In this document: positions 1 to 8,005 of the stretch, one piece after another
Position numbering within the stretch: the first letter of the stretch is position 1
Layout of the letters: each line of letters begins with the position of its first letter
NCBI RefSeq assembly: GCF_003418935.1
Contig: NZ_QVMT01000004.1
Location: forward strand, 468,052 to 532,051
DNA from: Emticicia sp. C21
GTDB taxonomy: Bacteria > Bacteroidota > Bacteroidia > Cytophagales > Spirosomataceae
DNA length: 64,000 nucleotides
Direction: 5' to 3'
Program-made: the position numbers and the translations under genes
The notes under the pieces: generated by a model
What the model was told of the DNA's origin: nothing
What the model saw: only the letters and a program-made list of their open reading frames with translations
The model's database searches: none

Positions 1-324
1 CGGATACGACGGGCTATAGAAGCCACGAGTAGTTTCCTTTTCTGTATCAGTATGGAATCTTAATAATAAATCAGGTTTTTTAGTGTTGATAGTCATCCCT
101 TTTTTCAATAAGATTTCATCAACATTTGCCTGAATATTTTTTGTAATCAAATCGTTGTTATATTGTGGATTCTTTACCTGAATATCCGGTTGAATCCATG
201 CAAATGAACGATAATCGCTGAAGTCAGCAGTTGGGTCTTTATGTGTACTTACCTGTGCTCTTGCGCTTGAAATGCCTAGCCCAATCATCCCGATGAGCAA
301 GGCTTTTTTAAATAGTCCTTTCAT
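1..324 (-). CDS. DUF4136 domain protein, 3' end cut by window edge
   Basis: The minus-strand frame is open from an ATG at 324 to base 1 (108 codons), so the C-terminus lies outside the window. It begins with a signal peptide (MKGLFKKALLIGMIGLGISS, cleavage after ARA). The segment HKDPTADFSDYRSFAWIQP follows; this aspartate/tyrosine/FAW arrangement is the N-terminal hallmark of DUF4136 lipoprotein-like periplasmic proteins. No lipobox cysteine is visible, so it is probably a soluble periplasmic or outer-membrane-associated protein. The function of DUF4136 is unknown. The gene lies downstream of and co-directional with the RNA-repair pair, but the hairpins at 451-555 suggest a separate transcript. 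Confidence 0.8.
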   Translation of the reverse strand, partial: MKGLFKKALLIGMIGLGISSARAQVSTHKDPTADFSDYRSFAWIQPDIQVKNPQYNNDLITKNIQANVDEILLKKGMTINTKKPDLLLRFHTDTEKETTRGFYSPSYP

Positions 325-450
325 CTTTTTTCTACTCTTAAAATTTAATCTTTCGTGTAACGTATGAGTTAATTTTAACTACGATATATTAACGATAATC
401 GGGTAAATTCCGTTTGTGTTTTAGCAAAAAATGCCTGTTAAAGATTGTTA

Positions 451-555
451 AAAAAGAGGACGAAATTAAGAAGAAAAATTCCTCTTTTTAGAAGTCATTT
501 ATGTCTAAGTTAAACAGGATCCAAACTATCAGAAATATAGTTATTAGACATAAAT
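451..555 (-). terminator. hairpins downstream of the Thg1 operon
   Basis: The 287-bp gap 325-611 holds no gene but two inverted repeats. A perfect 12-bp pair (ATTTATGTCTAA at 497-508 with its complement at 544-555) has a 35-nt loop. A 9-bp pair (AAAAAGAGG 451-459, CCTCTTTTT 481-489) is followed on the minus strand by a run of six T. Read on the minus strand, both lie after the stop of the Thg1-like gene, and the second looks like an intrinsic terminator. Confidence 0.5.
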
Positions 556-611
556 CAGACTGTGTGGTTTAATGCTGATTCAATTAATTTATTGAGATTT
601 AGCCTGTCAAT

Positions 612-1388
612 TTAATTGATAGCATTTGAATGAGTATCTATCAGATCAATAATAAACTGATTATAATTATCTCGCATAGGTAATTCAAAATCTACTACCA
701 ACTCTCTTCTTCTGGTCAATAATTTCTGATTTGTTTTCGGATTGAAACCCTCTCTTTCTACCTCTTTCCAATATACCCCGATGCCTCGTTTCTGCCAGTT
801 AGGGAGATGATTAAAATTTATACCGTATTGAAATAAAAGTTCATTTTTCTCAGCGATGCTTAATTTTTCAATCTTTGCCGTAGCCTCTCTTTTTGAAAAA
901 TTATCCTGCCTCAATCGCCAATAGCAGTGGGCATTCAGGGCATTTCTATGTGCATCTTCATTACGCCATCTGAAATAATCAACAACCAGATTTTTATTGG
1001 GCAATTCTGAAATACGGCAATCAAATGCGCCTATTGCACCTAATAGCACAGAAAATTTTGCGCTTGCCTCACCAGCCAGAATTGAATTGTATTTTCTTGT
1101 TTTTCGTGAAAATGCTGCTTCGTTCAGGTGGAAGAGTAATGAGATTTCATCGCTTTCGGTAAAACCGTAAATCACATTAAAACCACAGGTCATCAGGTGT
1201 TTTAGTGTTTCAACCATATAGTCTCTGAAAACCTCATCGAAAGGTGCTTTAAACTTGTGCCCTTCTTTAGTCAGCTTGGTGAAATTTCGTCCGTCTATTC
1301 TGGCTACCATATACATTTCAGGTAAGACATAACGGTCTTGCGCAGTTTCATAAACCCTCATTTTGAGGTCTAAATCATCAAATTTCAT
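612..1388 (-). CDS. Thg1-like tRNA 3'-5' nucleotidyltransferase
   Basis: 258 residues, the usual length of the Thg1/TLP family. The palm motif ARIDGRNF (metal-binding D32) and the second carboxylate pair TESDE (D80, E81) match the two-metal site of human Thg1 (D29, D76, E77). The conserved FRWRNEDAHRNALNAHCYW block and the C-terminal TRRRELV segment are also family signatures. Eukaryotic Thg1 adds G-1 to tRNA-His; bacterial Thg1-like proteins repair 5'-truncated tRNAs by templated 3'-5' addition and normally need an activated 5'-phosphate. The start overlaps the 3' end of the upstream kinase gene by 11 bp, so the two are surely co-transcribed and probably translationally coupled. RNA repair, rather than G-1 addition, is the likely role; that part is inference. 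Confidence 0.9.
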   Translation of the reverse strand: MKFDDLDLKMRVYETAQDRYVLPEMYMVARIDGRNFTKLTKEGHKFKAPFDEVFRDYMVETLKHLMTCGFNVIYGFTESDEISLLFHLNEAAFSRKTRKYNSILAGEASAKFSVLLGAIGAFDCRISELPNKNLVVDYFRWRNEDAHRNALNAHCYWRLRQDNFSKREATAKIEKLSIAEKNELLFQYGINFNHLPNWQKRGIGVYWKEVEREGFNPKTNQKLLTRRRELVVDFELPMRDNYNQFIIDLIDTHSNAIN

Positions 1389-1824
1389 TGGGGTATGTTT
1401 TTATCAAAAAGTCATCATCTTTTAATTCAACAATATATAGTTCATCAAAACCCTCTTCCAAAGCCGGAAGTTCAAACTTTTTATAGGTTGCTTTAACACC
1501 TATTTCCAGTATATTCTCTTTCCCAACTCTAAGGGCATTTCTGCGCAGGGCATCATTAATATCCGACTTAAAATAGTATCCTATTATTTTATACTTGCGC
1601 TGTTTAGCCGCAGAAATATACTTTTCCCTTTCTACTTTAGTCGGATTTGTATTGTCTACTACAAAAGCCTGTTGGGTGCTTAAGCATGCCTGCAGAAATA
1701 CATCTTCCCGATGTCGGGATTTCAATAAATCAAGCGATAAATGTAAGTGGGTTCTGAAAAAATGCTTTTTGTAGAAAGTAGATTTCCCGGTAGCTTGTAT
1801 GCCACAAAAAATGATTGCCTGCAT
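1378..1824 (-). CDS. PNKP-like polynucleotide 5'-kinase (P-loop)
   Basis: 148 residues of a single P-loop kinase domain. Walker A is GIQATGKST (residues 8-16). The segment VVDNTNPTKVEREKY (56-69) closely follows the DNTNP motif of the mammalian PNKP and T4 Pnk kinase families, which includes catalytic and nucleic-acid-binding residues. A basic lid-like stretch (DALRRNALR) lies near residue 95-103. No phosphatase domain is present. Members phosphorylate 5'-OH ends of RNA or DNA. It is the first gene of a two-gene operon with the Thg1-like enzyme, which acts on 5' ends of tRNA, so RNA is the more likely substrate. A generic AAA_33 kinase of unknown substrate is the alternative. Confidence 0.8.
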   Translation of the reverse strand: MQAIIFCGIQATGKSTFYKKHFFRTHLHLSLDLLKSRHREDVFLQACLSTQQAFVVDNTNPTKVEREKYISAAKQRKYKIIGYYFKSDINDALRRNALRVGKENILEIGVKATYKKFELPALEEGFDELYIVELKDDDFLIKTYPNEI

Positions 1825-1854
1825 GGTCAGAAATAAAAATTTATTAGACTACTA

Positions 1855-3558
1855 TTAATAGCAACTCTCTAGTCGCGTTTCAAATTTTGCACCAGCATTT
1901 ACTTCAAAACCTGGGTTTAATTGGATATATCTTCCTGATTGATAAGTTGCACTTGCATTTAAGAGGACTTTATTGCTTGCCTTGATTATTTCACTCGCTT
2001 CTTTATTAGAGATTGAATAAACATTATCAGTCGGACTTTGTAAATTAATTTTTCTGGCTTTAATTCTAAATGAATCAAAACTCGGGTTACTTATGAGGGC
2101 CGGTTTGGTAGCATAGATGCGTATTCTATAAGCATTTCCCTGTGAAGTATTTAAAGGAATTTTACAGTGAACCATGCCATTAGTAGTACTTTCTCCTATT
2201 TTAATCGGGTTTTCAAATGACCCATCAGCATCTGATAACTGTACTTCAAATAAATTATCTGCTAAAAAACTGCCTGTATTACTAAAACTTATATCTAAGG
2301 ATGCTCCAGGGCAAATTTCAGTTATATTCAAACTATCCAGATGAATTATTGCCAAAGAGTCTACTATACTAAATTGCACTGTCTGAGGCCCAAACAGAAT
2401 ATTTCCATGAGCAGATATTTCAGAAAAAGCTGTGAAGGTTAGTGTATACTGCCCTACCGGAAAAACTGAACCAAAAATCTGAAATCCGTTATTACTCAAA
2501 ATAGAATAAGGGTATACATTTTCAATAATATTGCGGTTATAAAAAGGTTCAGGTCCTGTCATTTGCATTCTGATGCTCCCTACTTTAGACGTATCTAACT
2601 GACAGACAGGCGTGGCTAAAATGCCTGTATTGGTAGAAAGTTTATTGAGTATCATCCCATACTTCAACGAAAATAAATATTGCAGACTTGGTTCTGTACT
2701 TACATAATTAAACCTGAGTTTTTCGTGGCAAGGTTCTACAATTACATGAGTGGTATCCGAACCCGAACATCCATCACTATCGGTGACAGTTAGGGTATAA
2801 ATTCCACTTTCTGCAATACCCGCATTCAGAATTTTAACTGAATCACCTCTTGCCATAAAGTCATCAGGTCCTCTCCAAACCATATTTCTCCAAGACCCCA
2901 GACCGTTCAAATGAATTGTTTCTCCGGTTTGATAGGGGCCTGTATTTTCAGCAAGTATATATGGAGGGAAAAGAAATCTAATGACTATCAAATTTGAAAA
3001 GGCACTTACGCCACAAATAGATTCGCAGGTAGCTGAATAAGTTCCTGAGGCACTTACTGTTATACTCGATTGAGTTGCTCCAATGCTCCAACGTATACGA
3101 CCATTGCATCCTGATGCTATAAGCATTTTGCTTCTTTCTCCACATAGAACAGGTGAAGATATACTAATTGTTGGAGGGTCAGGTGTTGAAAACTGTTTGA
3201 TAATAACCGGATATGACACTTCACTAGTACCTGATTGATTGGTACAAGTTGCTGAAAAAGTTCCTCCGGTAGTTACAACCAGATATATACCTGTAGCCCC
3301 TGTGTTCCAGGTAATAGTTCCATAACATCCAGTAGCAGTTAAAGTGGCTCGATCACCATCACAAATAATATCTCTATCGGTTGTTATTATTGGTTTGGGT
3401 GGTATCTCTGTTGTAGTAAGCACACAATCTATCTCTTCATGTTTAGCGCCCTTAAGTTCATAAGAAGCTATTTCATTTTCAAATGTAGATATGTTTTCCT
3501 GCCCTGATAAGGCAAAATGAGAGAGCATTACTAGAATAAGTAAGAAAGTTTTAGTCAT
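1855..3558 (-). CDS. secreted Ig-like repeat protein with 3-coathanger stack C-terminus
   Basis: 567 residues. A signal peptide (MTKTFLLILVMLSHFALSGQ) is followed by two tandem Ig/PKD-like modules, each with the same layout (Cys, then ATGCYG or ASGCNG, then W, GAT, and a GTFSATC or GTYSATC edge strand; roughly residues 55-110 and 125-190). A third module at about 200-275 carries YTLTVTDSDGCSGSDTTHV. A beta-rich region of unknown type follows. The last ~60 residues (ASNKVLLNASATYQSGRYIQ, then LNPGFEVNAGAKF) form the '3-coathanger stack' seen on many Cytophagales secreted proteins, possibly a surface or secretion signal. The protein is probably an adhesin or matrix protein at the cell surface; its ligand is unknown. 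It is 30 bp upstream of the kinase gene on the same strand but shows no functional link to it. Confidence 0.8.
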   Translation of the reverse strand: MTKTFLLILVMLSHFALSGQENISTFENEIASYELKGAKHEEIDCVLTTTEIPPKPIITTDRDIICDGDRATLTATGCYGTITWNTGATGIYLVVTTGGTFSATCTNQSGTSEVSYPVIIKQFSTPDPPTISISSPVLCGERSKMLIASGCNGRIRWSIGATQSSITVSASGTYSATCESICGVSAFSNLIVIRFLFPPYILAENTGPYQTGETIHLNGLGSWRNMVWRGPDDFMARGDSVKILNAGIAESGIYTLTVTDSDGCSGSDTTHVIVEPCHEKLRFNYVSTEPSLQYLFSLKYGMILNKLSTNTGILATPVCQLDTSKVGSIRMQMTGPEPFYNRNIIENVYPYSILSNNGFQIFGSVFPVGQYTLTFTAFSEISAHGNILFGPQTVQFSIVDSLAIIHLDSLNITEICPGASLDISFSNTGSFLADNLFEVQLSDADGSFENPIKIGESTTNGMVHCKIPLNTSQGNAYRIRIYATKPALISNPSFDSFRIKARKINLQSPTDNVYSISNKEASEIIKASNKVLLNASATYQSGRYIQLNPGFEVNAGAKFETRLESCY

Positions 3559-3799
3559 AGCATTAATTCAATAGTTGTGATTGACAAAAATACAAATTCT
3601 TTATAAATCAATGCAAAATACAGACCACTTTCATCAGTTTATTATCAATTTTTACATGGGCAAAGCCTATCCCTTTGTACAAACGCCACTGCATGAACTG
3701 ACCGACTGTGTAGTAGACGGTTATCTGGTTTTAAGCCATGAGATTATAGACTTTAGGGGAATGGTGATTTTTTTATTTTCAAATAGCTCTTGCGATATA

Positions 3800-3823
3800 T
3801 TAAAAGCAGGCAGTTATACTGCC
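3800..3823 (-). terminator. intrinsic terminator of the TPR gene
   Basis: GGCAGT (3809-3814) pairs with ACTGCC (3818-3823) over a TAT loop, extendable by AGC/GCT with one bulge. On the minus strand it is followed by GCTTTTAATAT. It sits 5 bp after the stop of the TPR gene at 3828. Its position inside the only plus-strand open frame here argues that this frame is not a gene. Confidence 0.6.
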
Positions 3824-3827
3824 GCTC

Positions 3828-4727
3828 TTACCTAAATAGTCTATGATGAAAATCTTTCTTAATCGCAAAAAAAGCAGATAAAACTATTACAATCAGAGAG
3901 CCAAGCGACCAATAAAGCATTTCTTTTACCGAAATCTTTTTTTCTGCAGACTGGAGGCCTTCCGAGGCACTTCTTATTCTTGCCTGCAAAAGACCATCTG
4001 TAAAACCGTAGGCTTGTGCCTCTTTATAGTATTCTACAGCATTATTAAAATTCCTTTGGACAGCCTCAATATTAGCCAATTCAAAAAAGAGTCTGGCAAC
4101 AATTTTATCCGTTGTTTTTACGAAAGAAATACGCTCACTTAACTGATAAATTAAAGCATACTTTATTCTTAATAAATCTGATTGATGTAATTTGCTGAAT
4201 GGTTCATCGCCAGAACCGAATGAAGTATGCAGTAGAAAATTATCGGTAACATAGGCATCGCCTTTTACTTTAGCCTCTAATATTTTAACATGTAACCATT
4301 CTGAATGTTCATGCGATAGTGGATTGATTTCATAAGCTTTTTTAATCCATTTTAAGGCCTCCTCCGCTTGTCCATTCAATTCATAGGCAGTTCCAAGGTT
4401 GGAGGCAGTGGAGTACCTATTGGGCTGCATTCTTTCTATTTCCAGATAGAACTTAATAGCCTCACTATACTTTCCGCGTAAAATCAGAATCACACCCTTG
4501 TCAGATAGATAATCTATTTTCTTTGTTGCTTTATACAAACTATTCAATTGTTTGTACGCCTTATTATAACTCTCCTTATAAAAAAAAAGATTATGCACAG
4601 CGTCTGACTCCAGATGCTGAGATACAAGACTACCATCGCTTAAAAATTGAGTATCGCCATTGATGCAGGCGAGCGAATGAATAACAGTTGCCAGAACTGC
4701 CATCACCAGTAAGGAGATCTTTTTCAT
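3828..4727 (-). CDS. TPR-repeat protein with C-terminal membrane anchor
   Basis: 299 residues. An N-terminal signal peptide (MKKISLLVMAVLATVIHSLA) precedes a region with tetratricopeptide repeats: LSDKGVILILRGKYSEAIKF and TASNLGTAYELNGQAEEALK around residues 75-135, and a third, LFFELANIEAVQRNFNNAVE, near 215-235. One strong transmembrane segment (YWSLGSLIVIVLSAFFAI, about 270-288) with a short basic tail ends the protein. This predicts a periplasmic TPR domain tethered to the inner membrane with the C-terminus inside. TPR domains bind partner proteins; no partner is evident here. It is divergent from the permease gene at 4954 and could share a control region with it. Confidence 0.75.
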   Translation of the reverse strand: MKKISLLVMAVLATVIHSLACINGDTQFLSDGSLVSQHLESDAVHNLFFYKESYNKAYKQLNSLYKATKKIDYLSDKGVILILRGKYSEAIKFYLEIERMQPNRYSTASNLGTAYELNGQAEEALKWIKKAYEINPLSHEHSEWLHVKILEAKVKGDAYVTDNFLLHTSFGSGDEPFSKLHQSDLLRIKYALIYQLSERISFVKTTDKIVARLFFELANIEAVQRNFNNAVEYYKEAQAYGFTDGLLQARIRSASEGLQSAEKKISVKEMLYWSLGSLIVIVLSAFFAIKKDFHHRLFR

Positions 4728-4885
4728 TATTATATTTGTTTAAGTTGACATTAATTTACTACAGTTTCGAAAGAATAGCGTTTCTTTAACAGTGATCAAT
4801 AAATTATTTTTCTGGTGTTATTATAGCTGTATTAATCTTATCTGCAGCGCTTCTCTTCTCCAAATATACACTTTTTTCTTTATAA

Positions 4886-4930
4886 AACTAATTAATTCGT
4901 TTTGAAACTAAAAAATTAGTTATACATTTG
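4886..4930 (+). promoter_or_regulatory. Bacteroidota promoter with flanking dyad
   Basis: TTTG at 4901-4904 and TACATTTG at 4923-4930 match the -33/-7 elements of Bacteroidota housekeeping promoters (TTTG, ~19 bp, TAnnTTTG) with an 18-bp spacer. An inverted repeat AACTAATT (4886-4893) / AATTAGTT (4914-4921) brackets the -33 element, a plausible operator. The start codon of the permease is 24 bp downstream. Confidence 0.6.
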
Positions 4931-4953
4931 CAACTATTCAACTATCTATTAGC

Positions 4954-7362
4954 ATGTTCAAAATTTATCTTACTATCGCCTGGCGGACTTTACTTAAGCA
5001 TAAGGCTATTTCGTTGATTATGCTTATCGGTTTGTCATTAAGTATGGCGGCCTTTATGCTTATCTCCCGATATGTATTTGATGAACTGAGCTACGATGAG
5101 TTTCATCAGAACGCTGACAGGGTTTATCGGATTCACGTGCATGATTATAAAAATAAGGTATTAACTAATACTACTGCCTTAAGCTATCATGCCGAAGGGC
5201 CTGCTATCAAAGAATCAATTCCTGAAGTGGAAGATTTTGTGCGCCTGCATCGGGCAGATGGAATGATTAATTACCGGAAGCCTAATGGAGAAATAGTGAG
5301 TTTTCAGGAGAAAAACGGCTTTTATGCTGATGCCTCCTTTTTTAAGGTGTTCTCATTTCCATTGCTAAAAGGTGCTGCTAATCAGGTATTGCAAAGTCCT
5401 GAATCTGTGGTTGTTTCAGCATCAATGGCCAGGAAATACTTTGGTGACGAAAACCCTATTGGGAAGATACTCTATTTGACTTCTGAATGGCAGGGCGGAA
5501 ACTATATAGTAAGCGGTGTATTTGCCGATGTACCAAAGAACAGCCACTTCCACTTCGATTTTATTTTTGCGATACAAAACTTGCTTAAAAATGACCAGTT
5601 TGTTACTGGTGGCTGGTATTGGACAAATTTTTACACCTACCTCCTACTGAAACCCCATACAAATATTCAATCGACAGAAAAGCGTATAACGGCTGTTTCC
5701 GAAAAACATTTAGGCCGCTTATGGCAGAGATATAATATTCATCAGACTATGGTATTACAGCCTATGAGGGATATACATTTATATCCACTCAACAATACTG
5801 AAATAGAACCTGGTGGCAAGATTGAGATTATCTATGTGTTGATATTGGTCGCCATTCTGATTCTTGTTATCGGCTTGCTTAATTATATCAATCTCTCGAC
5901 GGTGATGGGAATGGAACGAGCCAAAGAGGTAGGTATAAGAAAGACCTTAGGCTCTGAGAAAAGACAATTGATTAGTCAGTTTTTATTCGAATCTTTCCTA
6001 TTCAATTTTCTGGCATTGCTGATAGGTTTAGGCATTTTTCTAATGGCTACACAAATGGTTACTCAATCTGATTTCGCTATTTTTTACCAAACATTATTCT
6101 ATCTCACTATCATAGGTGCATTCTGCCTGAGTTTTGTTCTATCCGGTTTTTATCCGGCATTCGTATTGTCTTCTCTCAAACCTATACAGGTTTTAAAAGG
6201 AAAGCTATCGGCTAATTCCTCTGGTAAATTATTCCGCAAGGGTTTAGTAATCTTTCAGTTTTCTGCGTCTATTATGCTCATTATTTCTACCATTGTTATC
6301 AATCAGCAAATCAAATTTATGCAGAAGCAGGATTTGGGGATGAATATAGAGCAAAAGCTGATTATCACCACACCAAAGATACTTCGAACAGGCAGTTTCA
6401 CTAATGATATGACTTTTTTCAAGGACAGAGTATTATCAAATACAAGTGTGAAAAATGTTACAGTGTCGTCATCTGTTCCCGGTAGAGAAATCTTCTGGAC
6501 GGCCGAGTTTCAGCGCTTTCACGAAGCCGCCAATAATTTTAAAATTTGTCATGTAGTAGCAGTTGATGAAGATTTTATATCGGCGTATCAAATAAAATTA
6601 CTGGCTGGGAGAAACTTCGTTAAAGAAATGATTTTAGATGATAATGCGGCAATTATTAACGAAACGGCCATGAAAGCCTTTGGTTTTACCACACCTGAAA
6701 GCGCTTTGAATCAGGAAATTGGTGATGGTTTACCAAAAAAGATTGTGGGTGTAGTAAAAGATTTTCATCAGGAATCACTTAAGAGTAGTAAGAAACCAAT
6801 TGTCTTTTATCATATTCCCTGGAGTAGTGCTTTCCTATCACTTACAATTCAAAGTCAGGACATTAAAAATACACTATTCATCATTGAAGAAATCTATAAA
6901 AATGCTTTTCCGAATAATGCCTTTGAGTATTTCTTTCTTGATACGTATTTTCAGCAACAATATGATTCAGATGAGCGTTTAGCTAAACTATTTAACTGGT
7001 TTGCTGGGCTGGCTATTTATATTGCTTGTTTAGGTTTGTTAGGATTAGCCATGTTTACAGCGCGGAGCCGAACCAAGGAAATTGGTATTCGTAAAGTATT
7101 AGGAGCAACCGTGAGCAGTATTGTCGTATTGCTTTCAAAAGACTTTCTGAAACCAGTTCTTTGGGCTGTGCTTATTGCCTCACCGTTGGCCTGGTACGCC
7201 GCAGACTGGTGGCTGCAAGAGTTTGCGTATAGAGTGCCCATTCAATGGTGGGTGTTTGTTGCAGGAGGCTTAACAGCTATTCTGATTGCTATATTAACTA
7301 TAAGTTTCCATAGCATCAAATCTGCATTGATGAATCCGGTAAAATCACTTAATTCAGAATAA
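4954..7362 (+). CDS. FtsX/MacB-type ABC transporter permease (no prefix domain)
   Basis: 802 residues with the duplicated MacB_PCD-FtsX architecture. TM1 lies at ~18-40 and a periplasmic domain follows. Three TM helices (~285-400) come after the coupling motif MERAKEVGIRKTLGSEKRQL. A second half starts at TM ~425 and ends with a second coupling motif, SRTKEIGIRKVLGATVSSI, and three TM helices to residue ~790. It closely resembles the seven permeases at 32-51 kb, including the C-terminal end ALMNPVKSLNSE, but lacks their ~80-residue cytoplasmic N-terminal prefix and is not linked to a PadR gene. No ATPase gene is nearby. MacB-like permeases transduce ATP hydrolysis into periplasmic movement to extrude lipoproteins, peptides or drugs; the substrate here is unknown. 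It has its own promoter. Confidence 0.9.
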   Translation: MFKIYLTIAWRTLLKHKAISLIMLIGLSLSMAAFMLISRYVFDELSYDEFHQNADRVYRIHVHDYKNKVLTNTTALSYHAEGPAIKESIPEVEDFVRLHRADGMINYRKPNGEIVSFQEKNGFYADASFFKVFSFPLLKGAANQVLQSPESVVVSASMARKYFGDENPIGKILYLTSEWQGGNYIVSGVFADVPKNSHFHFDFIFAIQNLLKNDQFVTGGWYWTNFYTYLLLKPHTNIQSTEKRITAVSEKHLGRLWQRYNIHQTMVLQPMRDIHLYPLNNTEIEPGGKIEIIYVLILVAILILVIGLLNYINLSTVMGMERAKEVGIRKTLGSEKRQLISQFLFESFLFNFLALLIGLGIFLMATQMVTQSDFAIFYQTLFYLTIIGAFCLSFVLSGFYPAFVLSSLKPIQVLKGKLSANSSGKLFRKGLVIFQFSASIMLIISTIVINQQIKFMQKQDLGMNIEQKLIITTPKILRTGSFTNDMTFFKDRVLSNTSVKNVTVSSSVPGREIFWTAEFQRFHEAANNFKICHVVAVDEDFISAYQIKLLAGRNFVKEMILDDNAAIINETAMKAFGFTTPESALNQEIGDGLPKKIVGVVKDFHQESLKSSKKPIVFYHIPWSSAFLSLTIQSQDIKNTLFIIEEIYKNAFPNNAFEYFFLDTYFQQQYDSDERLAKLFNWFAGLAIYIACLGLLGLAMFTARSRTKEIGIRKVLGATVSSIVVLLSKDFLKPVLWAVLIASPLAWYAADWWLQEFAYRVPIQWWVFVAGGLTAILIAILTISFHSIKSALMNPVKSLNSE

Positions 7363-7363
7363 C

Positions 7364-7446
7364 GCCCCGACCCATAAAGGGGAGTTGCTTACGTACTAGT
7401 ACTTTAATTAGTCAAGTACTAAAGTCCCCCTTTAGGGGTTAGGGGT
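7364..7446. repeat. imperfect inverted repeat / bidirectional terminator-like element
   Basis: Right after the permease stop the sequence AACGCCCCGACCCATAAAGG is mirrored by CCCCCTTTAGGGGTTAGGGG and GTGCGTT about 50 bp on, with an inner pair AGTACTTTA / TAAAGT-like. The right arm runs into the last codons of the convergent DinB-like gene. The CCCCCTTTAGGGG motif looks like an interspersed repeat. A shared terminator between the convergent genes is the simplest role. Confidence 0.5.
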
Positions 7447-7968
7447 GCGTTTTCTTTCAAACATATCTTTATTAAAGGTCTGCGAATTCCCTTTGGGTAT
7501 TGACAGGGAAGTCCAGTTAGTATCGCAAACCATTTTGCCAATAAATACGATTTGTCCGATATGGTAGGGATAATGTGCCAATTGTCGGTTAATGGCTTCA
7601 ACAACCGAATGACCCTCGTTACGGATATAAATTTCTTTGCTTAAATCTTCGATTGTCAGGCTATCTAATGCTTTAAACAGGCATGCCCACCCCTCATTCC
7701 ATTTAATTAATAATTCTTTTCTGCTGGCTATATCATTTTCAAACTCAGCATCTCTTTGTCGCCATTCTTTCTCTCCATCACTTGTCAGGAAATCCGTCCA
7801 GCGTGAAAGCATATTGCCCCAGAGGTGCTTTACTATTATCGCAATACTATTACTTTCTTCGTTATATTGCCAGAATAACTGCTCGTCTGAAAGCTGTGCA
7901 AAAGTCTTTTCGCCCAACATTTTATAATACTCAAATTGCTTGCGGGTGCTGGTAAGATAATGTGTCAT
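7432..7968 (-). CDS. DinB-superfamily protein (DUF1572-like)
   Basis: 178 residues, typical of the DinB four-helix metalloprotein fold. The three metal-ligand histidines are recognisable: H48 in IIVKHLWGNM, and H132 and H136 in QLAHYPYHIGQIVFIGK. The YPYHIGQI motif is the signature of the DUF1572 branch. Related enzymes include bacillithiol and mycothiol transferases, but DUF1572 members have no proven reaction. The last four codons overlap the inverted repeat at 7364-7446, so the C-terminal tail may be repeat-derived. A monocistronic gene, convergent with the permease. Confidence 0.85.
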   Translation of the reverse strand: MTHYLTSTRKQFEYYKMLGEKTFAQLSDEQLFWQYNEESNSIAIIVKHLWGNMLSRWTDFLTSDGEKEWRQRDAEFENDIASRKELLIKWNEGWACLFKALDSLTIEDLSKEIYIRNEGHSVVEAINRQLAHYPYHIGQIVFIGKMVCDTNWTSLSIPKGNSQTFNKDMFERKRTPNP

Positions 7969-8005
7969 AGTGATAATTTATAATTTCATCCAATATATGC
8001 AAAAA

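Noticed and set aside
3581..3835. 84-codon plus-strand frame
   Set aside because: It contains the terminator of the convergent TPR gene, overlaps that gene's stop, and shows no domain or ribosome-binding site.
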